From assembly GCF_933775445.1 (NCBI RefSeq), contig NC_065877.1, positions 6,200,001 through 6,264,000 on the forward strand: 64,000 nt of DNA, read 5' to 3'. Made by a program: the position numbers and the translations under genes. How positions within the stretch are numbered: the first letter of the stretch is position 1; every line of letters starts with the position of its first letter. The notes beneath the pieces were generated by a model. The model had not been told where the DNA came from. It saw only the letters and a list, made by a program, of their open reading frames with translations, and made no database searches. Shown piece after piece: positions 10,615 to 21,265 of the stretch. Origin of the DNA: Argentina anserina (lineage: Eukaryota > Streptophyta > Magnoliopsida > Rosales > Rosaceae).

Positions 10615-13088
10615 AGCAGAACTAGGCTCTGTAATGTCCATGTGTTACTGTACCATATTTGAATTTGTGAGCAGTTGTTGACACATGTGTGAGGTTTAGA
10701 TATCTCATTTACCTTCAGTATGGCTCAATTGTAACTGATCCAAGTCACATTTTCCTTTATTCATGCCAAAAGAGGAAATGCCTTGAAAGCAAGTTGGCAA
10801 ATTAATTTCAGAGTGTTAACTATGAGCAATTTACTTCCCTTTCAATTAGCTGATACTCTGGATGGCTTGAATTTTGTTGTGTAAGCACTAAGCACTTTGA
10901 TTTCCATGGTTTTGATAAGTAAAGATTCTCTGTTTTGTGTGCTTGTTAGTATTACCATTACACTTATCTCACTGCTTACAACTTAATTATGCAGAAGTGA
11001 GGAGGCAGTAAAACCATTTTGGAACAATTGCAGGCTGCTAACTGTTGGTAAGTACAATCATTTTGCATCAATGCAATCACGCTTTTCCCATGCCATTTAC
11101 TTTGTAGTGCCTTGGTTGATATTGAAACCTTAATGCCGTGTGACTTTTGATTAGGACAATGAAAACGAGTGGTGAATTTGTAGAGCATAGGCATTTTGTG
11201 GTTCGGAAGTAGTTAATTTCTTGCATGATGTGCTATCTGGATGGCCAGAAATACTTGCCTAGCACCACACTCATTATCAACCCTATATATATTATTTTCT
11301 TGTTTTCAAGCATAGTGTAACATTTTGTTACCAATAATTACCCAAAATTGAAAGATAACATATTTCCCTAGTTCCTCTTATTTCATGGTGCACATATCTT
11401 GCTAGCAGCTATCTCATCAATGTTGTCGCAAGTAAACAGAAAGAAATGAGTTTCTGTCTCAAATATTTTGGTTAGTGTTGGATCCACTGGTCAGTTATCA
11501 AGTTTTTGTATACGTTTAATTATCTGTAGTCCAAAAATTGAAAGGATTTGCCTTGGTGGTTTCTCACTGCAAAGGACTAAGACTTTTGGAATGCAGGTAG
11601 GAAGGTGTTTTTCAATAGAAATACTAGCAGTACTTTGTAAAGCTAGAGGCACCTGTATTTTCTGCGAGGATGCTTGAACTGAAACAGAAAATCCTATTTG
11701 ACATGGGATCAGATCTGCTGTAATAGGATTATCTGATTATCTGATGCATAAATGAGATTTGGAAGCTCAAGGTGAAAGTAGGCGTTTTTTAGGCAACTTG
11801 AACAGGTATGGCTCTATCTAGTTGAAGCCACAAATAGCAGAGAGCCATGGCCGACCTGCCTAGGGGTGTTTGTATTTTGGGTGCCCCAACAAATGTGGTG
11901 ATAGTATTATTAGTATAGATGATTAGTACCCTGTTGATGTTTTCTGGATCCTCGGATCTATTGCGTCACGTTTCAACTCATTTAAAAAAAATTCTAAGAC
12001 ACATATCATCCCAAATCTTTTGTGTAAGGATCAAACTTCTCCTCTTGAAATCCAGGTGTGGTACAGAGCTACGATTTTGTTGCCAATCTTTACACAAAAT
12101 ATGGGATCAGTGGGACCTTTGCAGTCACTGAAGTGGAAAGACCAAGGTCATCATGCACGTCATTCCTAGCATCGTCCCATTATCTGGTAATTTTTGTTTT
12201 CTGCTGGAAGTCTGTTCTCTTGTCCGCCGAGTTCAGGAACTGCGACATCTCCATCTCATGTCTGGGGAAACAAGATCAAGGAAGATAGCTGCACAGGTAT
12301 CACATGTTATTGCTTCTTTGTGGATACTCTGGCCATGTGTTCAATAAGCCTGGTGTGAAACATTTCGATACAACTATCCCCATTTGTATGCCTGCTCACA
12401 CACGTTTCGCCTTGGAGAATCGGATATCAGCCTTATCTGCCATTTTCACAATCGGCTCTGAACCTCAATAAGTAGCAATATGATTGGTCCACGAATGACT
12501 TATTAAGAACAGGAATGTTTAGTAAAAGAGGAGGCAAGCCAAGTAGCTACGAACTTCCATGTACCATAAAGCGGAGTTACTGGATAGTAATAGTGCAGAT
12601 GCGGTAGGACCTTGAAGCATCATCTAATTATCAAACCTCTGCGCGTTGCATTCAACTGTTGATGTAGATTATCACTTTCATTTGCGATGAGTATATCATA
12701 AAGATAGCATGATCAAACAAGTGGTTTCTTTCTGATAATTGAACTGCAATGCTTTTGTTAAAAAAAAAAAAACTTTTGTTCTGCTGTTAAGAGTACTGCT
12801 GGACCTTGGCTGCAGTATCTACAGCCTTTGGCTCTTCGAAGTTCTAATAGTTGAGGTCAGGCAAACATTGCAAGCCCCTCCGACGAAACCTCGTCAAGTT
12901 CCTCTAGATTATGCATATAGATATATAGTTGCACAAAAGACATGCTACTATGCCTCAATTACGAGTCAATCAAGCACCACTAGCATCCTTTATTATTTTT
13001 TGGATTACAGATCGAAGAATCAGTTTACTATACGACACATCTATAAAAAAAATTGACAAATGGAATTACAAGATGAAATTCATAACAT
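10615..13088. other. intergenic region between the truncated WD40 gene and NHL
   Basis: The first few hundred bases are presumably the 3' UTR of the WD40-type gene. The rest has only short chance frames. I saw no recognisable protein, RNA gene or complete transposon. A 12-base A run lies near 12761-12772. Confidence 0.5.
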
Positions 13089-13736
13089 TCATGAAAACCA
13101 TGACAAGAAGAAACCAGCAACCGCAGAGACATCCCCGCACTTTGTAAGAGTGATATTGCCGCTGGAAGTTTGATTAAGAGTACTATTTGTAGTTCTCAAA
13201 GGAAGTTTCAGCTTGCAGTGGATATTTTCTGGGCCATAGTTGTGAAACTTGATCGTGCCCAACCTGAGTTTCACCCGAAGAGCAAGCACTGTATCGATAG
13301 TGTAAATTCCGGCAGCAGTCTCCTTGTTAAACTCAGAAATCTCCTTTTCACCAAACTTCAACACCTGCTGCCCTCGAACAGTTATGTCACGCAGAAAGGT
13401 GGTGTTCTTGTGGCCTTGGTAAAACGGTACTGTCGTGTTAGGCAGAGTCACTAGGGCAAACCGCTTCTTTTGGTAGTTACCGATGACTCGGATGCGCCGG
13501 TAGCTGATGCCAAGCCTTTTGTTGGGGTTTCTGATGGTGAGGTTGAAGGCAAGGTTGTAGTGGAGGGTGCTGTTGGTGGTGATGTTGGTGAAACTGAACT
13601 GCGTGAGATGGGCATCAGTGATTGTGATTTTAGGGTTTCGGGGAAGGACAATAACCCAGATGAGGAAGATGCACAGGAGTGAGAAGAACAGCGAACCACA
13701 GCCGCTACAGGCACATGAACTTCTGGCTTCAGGCAT
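13089..13736 (-). CDS. NDR1/HIN1-like (NHL, LEA14-type) membrane protein
   Basis: The single-exon frame gives 215 aa. A cysteine-rich N-terminus (about residues 8-14) is followed by one hydrophobic segment (about 15-33), then a LEA14/WHy-type beta-sandwich domain with NPNKRLGI, a conserved PFYQGHKNTT stretch and several N-x-S/T sites, as expected for an extracytosolic domain. The family includes Arabidopsis NDR1 and the NHL proteins, plasma-membrane proteins linked to pathogen responses and plasma membrane-cell wall adhesion. The C-terminus after LTKCGD is hydrophobic (AVAGFFLSWFS) and does not match the usual ending I remember, so it may be diverged. The gene runs opposite to the WD40 remnant. 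A 49-bp piece of its upstream region is duplicated at 1-49. Confidence 0.88.
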   Translation of the reverse strand: MPEARSSCACSGCGSLFFSLLCIFLIWVIVLPRNPKITITDAHLTQFSFTNITTNSTLHYNLAFNLTIRNPNKRLGISYRRIRVIGNYQKKRFALVTLPNTTVPFYQGHKNTTFLRDITVRGQQVLKFGEKEISEFNKETAAGIYTIDTVLALRVKLRLGTIKFHNYGPENIHCKLKLPLRTTNSTLNQTSSGNITLTKCGDVSAVAGFFLSWFS

Positions 13737-13815
13737 TTCTAGCTGACCACTTAAAGAAAGAGAAGAAGGTTAGTTCTAGAGGAGAAATTAACAAACACTG
13801 CACTGTTTTTTCAAG

Positions 13816-13864
13816 TCTTGGAGGAAAACTTATGGCCAACAAGTTTCAATATGATATAGGACGT
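13816..13864 (+). repeat. second copy of the 49-bp duplicated sequence
   Basis: Identical to 1-49. It lies 80-128 bp upstream of the NHL start codon, in its promoter or leader. Beyond 13864 the sequence is TTCATTGACTTG, while the other copy enters the CACTA terminus. Confidence 0.9.
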
Positions 13865-15544
13865 TCATTGACTTGAGAAATTATAATTCGAGTCAATTGT
13901 AGATAAACAAGCCAAGCCAACCTGGACTGGGCATATCTTACCTAGATAATCACATGCATTCACGACGACCTTGATTAAATTTTAAAGAGAATGCTAGCTA
14001 TAACTACTTGCATTACACAGTTGAAGTTCCTTTTAATTAACATGTTGTCCAATTGTCCTCCTTCTAATGTAATATTTAAACTTTGTTAGGAATCAAGAAA
14101 CCAAGAACACAAAAAACTGGGGAAATGACTTATATTGAATAAAACAGAAACTTGGCTTTATAAGCCTTACAAACTAACTTGAAAGATAAAATTGCAGCCC
14201 ACCTATGATATGATCTAAAATATGGTAAAGTGCTAGAGGAAATATTCAAACCACTATCTACTTCCCTAACAAATATTGATTTATTCAACAGAAGCAAATC
14301 CTAACATAGATCCTGAAAAGTAGCAACCACTTTTTCTTCATGTAATATTTAAACTTGACCCTTTAAAATAAAATTTTGAAGAGCCACATTGTCTCTTCAT
14401 TCTCAAGTATCAACGTCCATGTTAAATCATTTGATCATTAACCAAAAAGTTTTTCCATAATTCACGGATGAACTGCCTGAAGGCGTGAACCATCATATTT
14501 TTGGGATTGGTTTATAAACAATAATCTCATCACACTTAATTTACACAAATATTAGTAAAATATTCAAATGATAGTAATATTTATTCATAGAAGACACCTT
14601 ATTTTGTGAATTACAGCATACTAAGTTCTGCCAAAATTATCTGGGGGGGGGGGGGGGGAATCATTTGTGTCGCCAGTCAATGTTAGATGACATAGCAATT
14701 GTGGGAGAGGAATAATGAAGGATTCAACTACTCTATATATTATATACCATATTCAATATCTCACATACAATATGGCCGTCATCGAGGTTATACGTCATAT
14801 CTCATACGCCACGGATCTCCAATGGAGTTGTACAGTAGGTCTTACTTAATTTCTCTCCCCATCTATCTCTCTGTCGTTGAAATTTTTTAATGGAGGGACT
14901 ATACTACTTTATATAATTTTTGTATGTTTTTTTTAGAATGATAATTTTGTATGATTTATAATTGTATATGGTGGAAAACTGGAAATCTACAACGTACTGC
15001 TGCAATACACGATTTATGATTGTATGATTTTGTGACTTTGGGAGTAGTTGCATTGGGTTAAACTGATGCAAGATGAGAAGGCCAGCATGCATTAGCCAAT
15101 AGACACTCAATTAATTCGTAGATTTCGTTGTTCATTAAAATGATAGTATAAAAGATGTTAGAAACTAGTCAAACTACTACTTATGGTTCTAAAATTAAAG
15201 CAGCAGAAGACCCGCCGTGCCGGAGGTCGGTGTCCGCCTCAGGCTGCAATGCTGGCAACCCTCAAGGTACGTATATGGTCTATCACTGATGAGGCAACCG
15301 CAACTACAGTGCACAAATACACAACCCATAGTTAGTTATGATTTTGTTTTTAGCAGGCTACTCAAAGGTATCATACAAGAATTTAGTTTACAAATAACTC
15401 ACTACTTAATTTGATAAAACAAATAAAAACCACAATTTACAAATAAGGACTAAATGATTGTAAGTTGTCACATGTCATAAAATATTTTACTTGTTAACCC
15501 CTCTTTGACCCATAGTGTTTGCTACTATTAATAGAGATGTTATC
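13865..15544. other. AT-rich intergenic region
   Basis: I see no gene. A run of 16 G lies at 14643-14658. The rest has no clear element boundaries. Confidence 0.5.
14643..14658 (+). repeat. poly-G tract (G16)
   Basis: Sixteen consecutive G in an AT-rich context. It could form quadruplex structures, or its length could be imprecise because of sequencing. Confidence 0.9.
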
Positions 15545-15806
15545 TGCTACTGTCGACTATAAAAACTAACTGATACTGTCGAGTTAAAAACTAGCTGCTA
15601 CTGTCGACTTGGAAGACACCTGCTACTGTCAATTTGAAATGTACATGCTACTGTCGACTATAAATCTAACTGCTACTGTCGACTTGGAAGGTACATGCTA
15701 CTGTCGACTATGAATCTAACTGTTATTGTCGACTTGGAATGTACCTACTACTGTCGACTATAAGTCTAGCTGTTACTGTCGACTGAGAAACTAACTGCTA
15801 CTGTGG
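15545..15806 (+). repeat. 25-bp minisatellite, about 11 units
   Basis: The unit begins TGCTACTGTCGACT and is 25 bp long. Two unit types differ in the second half: one ends ATAAATCTAAC and the other TGGAAGGTACA. They alternate in the central units, giving a 50-bp higher-order period. Outer units are more diverged. No coding frame runs through it. Confidence 0.9.
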
Positions 15807-16619
15807 TTTTTAGTGAGTAAAATTCAAAATTTCAAAATTTCTCAAAACATATGGAATATGGTACTTAAATGAAAGCACATGACATAAAGAACAACTTTAT
15901 ATATTGGCTCACCTCCAAATTGTCCGTGGTTTGGCCGGAAAACTTAAATTTGCCGGAAAAAACTAAAAAATGAGGAGAGAGAAATTTGTTAGATATATGA
16001 GTGACATTTAATAATTTTCACGAAAATAAAGGTATTTTGGATATTTTTTATTTATTAATTAATCAGTTTTATTTTACTTATTATTTGAGCTTCAGCATAT
16101 GTTCTAATTTATATAAGATATATAAAAAAATGAGTTTTTAGTTTATTCAAATGTGTTCTAAGTAATTTTCTATTTTGTTTTTAAAAATAACATGTTTTTC
16201 TTCACTTTTGTGCGTATTATTTGTATCATCAATTAACTTGTCCAAATGATGAAAGTGCTTAAATCAAACTCACCATTTCGCAACGAGTCCCCCTATCGCA
16301 CGAGCGACATTTCTATGATACAGCCGCACAAGACACTGACGATACAATTATCCATGACACAGTCGTCGCACATCTTGATCCGATCTCTCTCTTTCGGTAG
16401 ATTACAAATTATGTCTCTACGGAAATTTTGATGCTACAATGTTACATGCACAAATATATATATAGACTCATGCCCTCCTGTCCTAGCTCCTCTCTACATT
16501 TATATATAGTCCACCTTCAAGAGACATGCAATGACTCATTCAGAAATCGAGTTCAAGACAGCTTGAAGGCAAGCTAGGACTCGTTCATCCAATTTCTTTT
16601 AGAGAGAGTATATATGTTA
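15807..16619. other. AT-rich stretch between the minisatellite and the copia element
   Basis: No gene or element end was recognised in this stretch. Confidence 0.4.
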
Positions 16620-16624
16620 TTATT

Positions 16625-16775
16625 TGTTGGCGTGAATCATGCTCCGTGAATCACGGAGGGGGTTGTGAGATAGTGGATTGTGGGATAGTGGGATAGTGGG
16701 TGATGCTTTCTCATTATATATATAGCACATCAATATGTATAGATTGATTAAGAAAGTTTAATATAGTTTTTCACT
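16625..16775 (+). repeat. 5' LTR of the gag-less copia element
   Basis: Starts TGTTGGCGTGAATCA and ends TTTTTCACT, immediately followed by the primer-binding site. Compared with the 3' LTR it has an extra TGCTCCGTGAATCA, which creates the near-palindrome CTCCGTGAATCACGGAG. Confidence 0.88.
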
Positions 16776-16787
16776 TGGTATCAGAGC
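16776..16787 (+). other. primer-binding site (tRNA-iMet type)
   Basis: TGGTATCAGAGC is the classical plant copia/gypsy priming sequence complementary to the 3' end of initiator tRNA-Met. It directly adjoins the 5' LTR. Confidence 0.9.
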
Positions 16788-16855
16788 TTGCTCTGTTTTT
16801 CTGGGATTTTTGTTTTTTCTGGGTTCGGTACCTTCTGTTATTGATAAGATACATG

Positions 16856-16970
16856 CCAGATACATCACTTGTTCTTGGAGGAATCAGTTGCATTTTTTGA
16901 AGGAGGACACAAGATTGGTATCGTGGGTCGTACATGCAGTGGGAAGTCTACTCTCATAGGAGCTTTATTT
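16856..16970 (+). pseudogene. captured fragment of an ABCC (MRP-type) transporter gene, Walker A region
   Basis: Two frames joined by one extra base in a T run near 16893-16898 spell a stretch ending in [20 protein letters not shown] and GALF. This is the second nucleotide-binding domain Walker A region of plant ABCC transporters, where the usual sequence has GRTGSGK; here Gly has become Cys. About 38 codons are present, upstream and downstream domains are absent, and the match stops abruptly before the usual RLVEP. It sits 70 bp after the primer-binding site, where gag should begin. I infer capture of host transcript sequence by template switching. Confidence 0.8.
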
Positions 16971-17567
16971 CCCTCCCGTGAACTTCCGCCGTCGCCTCGT
17001 GTTCCCCTGCTGCAACTCCAAGTCAAGTCCCGCACCTCCCTCAATCTGGTCCCGGTCCTCACCGCCGCTGGTTAACCATCCACACAATCTGGTACGGCAC
17101 GTGGCAGCCCCCTCCTGGAGACCGTCCAGCTCTACACCAACCAGACCGGCCGGAACAAGTCCCGCGCCTACCTCAGCCACGTTCACCTCCGGCGAATTCT
17201 CCTGCGAAACCGGCGACTTCTCCTGCGAAACCGGCGACTTCTCCACCAAAACCCTCAGCTGCCGCCGCACCAAACCGCACCAAACAACCCGGACCACCTT
17301 GATCTGCAGTGGTGGAGCTCGCTCTCTCCGTCGTCGGTCGCTCCCCAACGTCACCCCTCGGTGTCGACAGCTTCGCATCATCGTCGTCGACATCTCTATA
17401 GTGTTGATTTTGCAAGACGAGCCTTAATAAAGGAGAATCGAAGATGTTCTTGTAATTGCAGGCATGATTCTGTAATTACCGGTGATATTGATCCTTCAAC
17501 TCAGTCATCAAAAGTTGATTCTCCTGGGCGCTGCTTTTTCTCGTTCCTTCGGGTCCTTTCCAGCACC
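16971..17567 (+). other. GC-rich sequence of unknown origin in the gag position
   Basis: This stretch is much richer in G+C than the rest of the element. One plus-strand frame stays open from 16978 to 17427 and codes for a Ser/Thr/Pro/Arg-rich protein; a 21-bp unit is tandemly doubled near 17209-17250. I could not identify it, and frames on both strands are open, as expected for GC-rich DNA. It may be further captured host sequence. Confidence 0.5.
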
Positions 17568-17662
17568 ATCCGACCCGGACCAGCAGCACCCGACCCGACC
17601 CGGACCAGTAGCACCCGACCCGACCCGGACCAGTAGCACCCGACCCGACCCGGACCAGATTT
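17568..17662 (+). repeat. 25-bp tandem repeats within the copia element
   Basis: Three to four copies of a unit containing CCAGTAGCACCCGACCCGACC. Because the unit is not a multiple of three, the three frames rotate through Pro/Asp/Thr/Arg-rich peptides. It lies between the captured sequence and the protease. Confidence 0.85.
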
Positions 17663-17671
17663 GATAGTCTT

Positions 17672-20600
17672 GTGGCCGGTGCTAGTTCACCGACGGTGCA
17701 CTTACACCCCAAACAAGTTTCTATCAGTTTTTTTTTGGTAACAATACCTACCGCATCCGTAGTTGGTCGTCACAAAATTGGTATGGCTTTCAATATTTCT
17801 AACTTTGTTGAGTGCTATACATGGATTATTGATTCGGGTGCATCTGATCATATGACTTATGACAAATCTTATTTTACCGTATTGTCTCCTCCACCCGTAC
17901 CCTATGTTACTAATGCTAATGGTGAGGCATTTCCCGTATTAGGGAAAGGGTCCGTTCGTATTACCCCTACCATAGAGCTTCACAATGTGCTCTATGTACC
18001 TGCTTTATCTCATCATTTGATATTTGTTCCCCAATTGAACGCTGATGCTAAATGCTCTGTGACATTTTTTCCCATGTATGTGATATTCCAGGATCTTCTC
18101 ACCGGGGAGTTAATTGGTCGGGGGTATCTGAGGGGCCGGTTGTTTCATCTGGATCAGACATATGCGGGGGAGAAACCAGGGGCCCAGTCTCGGACCGCCT
18201 TAATCTCCACTTCTGACAAGTTAAGTGAAGTTTGGTTATGGCATCGTCGTTTAGGGCATCCATCTTTTAGTGTTATGAAAAAATATATGCCTACTTTGTT
18301 CATTAGCGTTGATGAGTCACTTTTACGTTGTGAGACATGTGTTTTGAGTAAGAGTCATCGATCTACTTATTCCCCTAGTACTTCTAATAACCATCGTATT
18401 CCTTTTGAATTAATTCATTCTGATGTTTGGGGACCCTCCAAAGAATCTACTGTGTCAGGGATGCGTTATTATGTGTCATTTATTGATGATTGCACCCGTC
18501 TTTCATGGATTGTTCTCCTCAAAACTAAAGATGAGGTTTTTCCCGCTTTTCAAGCCTTCTATACCACTGTCCAAACACAATATAATGCCACCATTAGAGT
18601 TCTTCGTTCTGATAATGGGGGGGGAATATGTGAATCATGTCTTTCAGGAGTTTCTTAACACACACGGAATTGTTCATCAAACAACGTGTCCTTATACACC
18701 TGAGCAAAATGGAGTTTCTGAAAGGAAAAATCGTCACTTACTTGACATGGCTCGGTGTATTCTTTTTAGTGCCCATATGCCCAAATACCTTTGGGGTGAT
18801 GCTGTCATAACTTCCGCCCACCTCATTAATCGTCTTCCCTCTCGTGTCCTTCAGGGAAAAGTTCCATATGAGGTGCTTGCATCTCATGTCTCCTTACCCT
18901 CTTTTCATAATCTTCCTGCTCGTGTTTTCGGTTGTGTTGTTTTTGTCCATCTTCCAAAACACCAGAGATCTAAGTTAGATGCCCGAGCCGTTAAATGTGT
19001 GTTTGTTGGGTATGGTGGACATCAGAAAGGGTACCGGTGCTATCATCCGCCTACCAGGAAGTACTATGTCACTATGGATGTTACGTTCTTTGAGGACATG
19101 AGCTATTTTTCCTCTTCTGATATTGTTCTTCAGGGGGAGAATTCATATTTTGAAGAGTTGTATCATGGAGAGGGGGAGATAAGTGAGCCAGTAGATATGG
19201 TGACAGGTTCTATTGAGATTACCAATGTGTCAGCTACACATGCACCACCGGATGATTCCGGCAGTGAAGTCACTCCAGAAATTCAGGTACCAGCAGATGA
19301 CAACACAACTACCCCTCATGTTTCTACACCTGACCAATGCTCTCCTGGTACGGAAGATCACTCATTTGAGGTTAGTCATTCTATTTGGACTAATACTAAT
19401 GAGGCTAATAGTAGACAATATGTCTTGCCAAATAGGTCTACTCGGGGTCAGCCAACAAAAAAGTATGAACCTACCCTTCAGGCTAAAACTAAGTATCATG
19501 TGGCAAATTTTATGTCTACCAAAAGATTGTCTAAGTCATATGAATCATTTGTGAATCAAATATCTACTGTATCAGTACCTAACAAAGTGCAGGATGCATT
19601 AAGAGATCCAAAATGGAGGAAAGCAATGGAAGAAGAGATGAAAGCATTACAAAAAAACAATACTTTGGATCTTGTATCTCCACCACACGGCAATAAGACT
19701 GTGGGATGTCGTTGGGTGTTTACAGTGAAGCATAATCCAGATGGGACAGTGAGCCGGTATAAAGCACGCCTAGTAGCAAAAGGGTTCACCCAGACATATG
19801 GCATAGACTATGATGAGACATTTGCACCTGTTGCAAAGATAAACACTATTCGGGTATTGCTCTCTTGTGCTGCTTGCTTAAACTGGCCACTTAGACAGTT
19901 TGATGTTAAGAATGCATTCCTTCATGGAGAACTTACAGAGGAAGTGTACATGGATCTCCCGCCGGGGTATGCGGCCGCTTCTCCAAATAACTCCGTATGC
20001 AGATTGAGAAAATCTTTGTATGGTCTTAAACAGTCACCTCGTGCTTGGTTTGGAAGATTCTCACAATTCATGAGGAAAATTGGCTATATGCAGAGTAATT
20101 CAGACCACACATTATTTCTTAAACACCAACAAGGGAAGGTAACAGCCCTAATCATATATGTTGACGATATGGTAGTTACTGGTAATGATACTATTGAAGT
20201 AGACAGATTACAAAAGCAGCTAGCCACAGAGTTTGAGATGAAGGACCTAGGTACACTCAAGTACTTCTTGGGCATTGAGGTAGCCCGAGGAAGTGATGGT
20301 ATCTATATGTGTCAGAGAAAGTACGTCCTTGATCTACTAACGGAGACAGGTATGTTAGATTGCACTCCAATTGATACTCCTATTGAGCAGAACCATCGGT
20401 TAGCAGAGTACCCAGATCAAGTGCCCACTGACAAAACTCGCTATCAAAGGCTAGTTGGACGCCTGATTTATTTGTCACATACCAGGCCAGATGTTGCGTA
20501 TGCAGTAAGTGTGGTGAGTCAGTTTATGCATAATCCAAGTGTGGATCACATGGATGCTGTTGTGAGGATTTTGAGATACTTGAAGTCAGCTCCAGGGAGA

Positions 20601-21117
20601 GGAGTAATGTTTTCTAATCACAACAATATCCTTGAGATTTGTGGCTTCACAGATGCAGACTGGGCTAGAAATATTACAGATCGGAGATCCACATCAGGGT
20701 ATTTTACCTTTGTTGGAGGTAATCTTGTTACATGGAGGAGTAAGAAACAAAATGTGGTAGCTCGATCTAGTGCTGAAGCAGAATACAGAGGTATGGCTCA
20801 GGGAGTGTGCGAATTGTTATGGCTTAGAAGTCTGCTACAAGATTTAGGTATTAACCCTCAATGTACTATGCAGCTGTACTGTGACAATAAGGCAGCTATT
20901 GATATCTCCCAGAATCCTGTGCAACATGATCGTACAAAACATGTGGAAGTTGATTGTCATTTTATAAAGGAGAAACTAGACGCAAAAATCATCAGTTTTC
21001 CTTTTGTTCCTACAGAATAGCAACTTGCCGATATGCTCACAAAGGGAGTGTCTAAAAAGGTCTTTTATGATTCACTTAGCAAGTTGGGCATGGTTGATAT
21101 GTATGCGCCAACTTGAG
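17672..21117 (+). pseudogene. copia pol (PR-INT-RT-RNaseH), one frameshift and one premature stop
   Basis: Protease has the DSGA active site at 17831-17842 (context WIIDSGASDHMT). A GAG-pre-integrase motif with H-x-x-x-H and C-x-x-C follows at about 18240-18340, then the integrase core (SDVWGP, IDDCTR, LRSDNGG). At a run of eight G (about 18617-18624) the frame shifts, and integrase continues in the next frame. RT has an intact YVDD near 20157-20168. RNaseH (TDADW, SAEAEYRG, YCDNKAAI) ends in VPTE followed by TAG at 21018-21020; about 32 further in-frame codons (LADMLTKG) run to the TGA near 21115. No zinc knuckle precedes the protease. Apart from those two lesions the gene looks fresh. Confidence 0.88.
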
Positions 21118-21123
21118 GGGGAG

Positions 21124-21260
21124 TGTTGGCGTGAATCACGGAGGGGGTTGTGAGATAGTGGATTATGGGATAGTGGGATAGTGGGTGATGCTTTCTCATT
21201 ATATATATAGCACATCAATATGTATAGATTGATTAAGAAAGTTTAATATAGTTTTTCACT
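21124..21260 (+). repeat. 3' LTR of the gag-less copia element
   Basis: Same sequence as the 5' LTR without the 14-bp duplication. It is preceded by the polypurine tract and followed by the target duplication TTATT at 21261-21265. Confidence 0.88.
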
Positions 21261-21265
21261 TTATT

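Larger units (their letters stand above)
16625..21260 (+). mobile_element. Ty1/copia LTR retrotransposon, gag replaced by foreign sequence
   Basis: The element has short LTRs (16625-16775 and 21124-21260). A tRNA-iMet-type primer site, TGGTATCAGAGC, sits at 16776-16787, and a purine tract, GAGGGGGAG, lies just before the 3' LTR. TTATT flanks both sides (16620-16624 and 21261-21265). The order PR-INT-RT-RNaseH is copia. No gag or zinc knuckle is present; the expected gag position holds a piece of an ABCC transporter gene and a GC-rich tract. Apart from a 14-bp duplication, the LTRs differ at only about one position by eye, so insertion was recent. It must have depended on proteins from other elements. 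Confidence 0.9.

Noticed and set aside
10976..12347. Several 64-76 codon frames downstream of the WD40 remnant
   Set aside because: No domain, no consistent strand or splice pattern; probably UTR and intergenic sequence.
15545..15806. Regular repeats resembling a CRISPR array
   Set aside because: The units are contiguous 25-mers without unique spacers, in plant DNA with no cas genes. It is a minisatellite.
17173..17415. Thaumatin-like protein fragment (a SGEFSCETGD-like stretch at 17190-17240)
   Set aside because: The resemblance is one short motif that is itself a doubled 21-bp unit; no second thaumatin motif follows.
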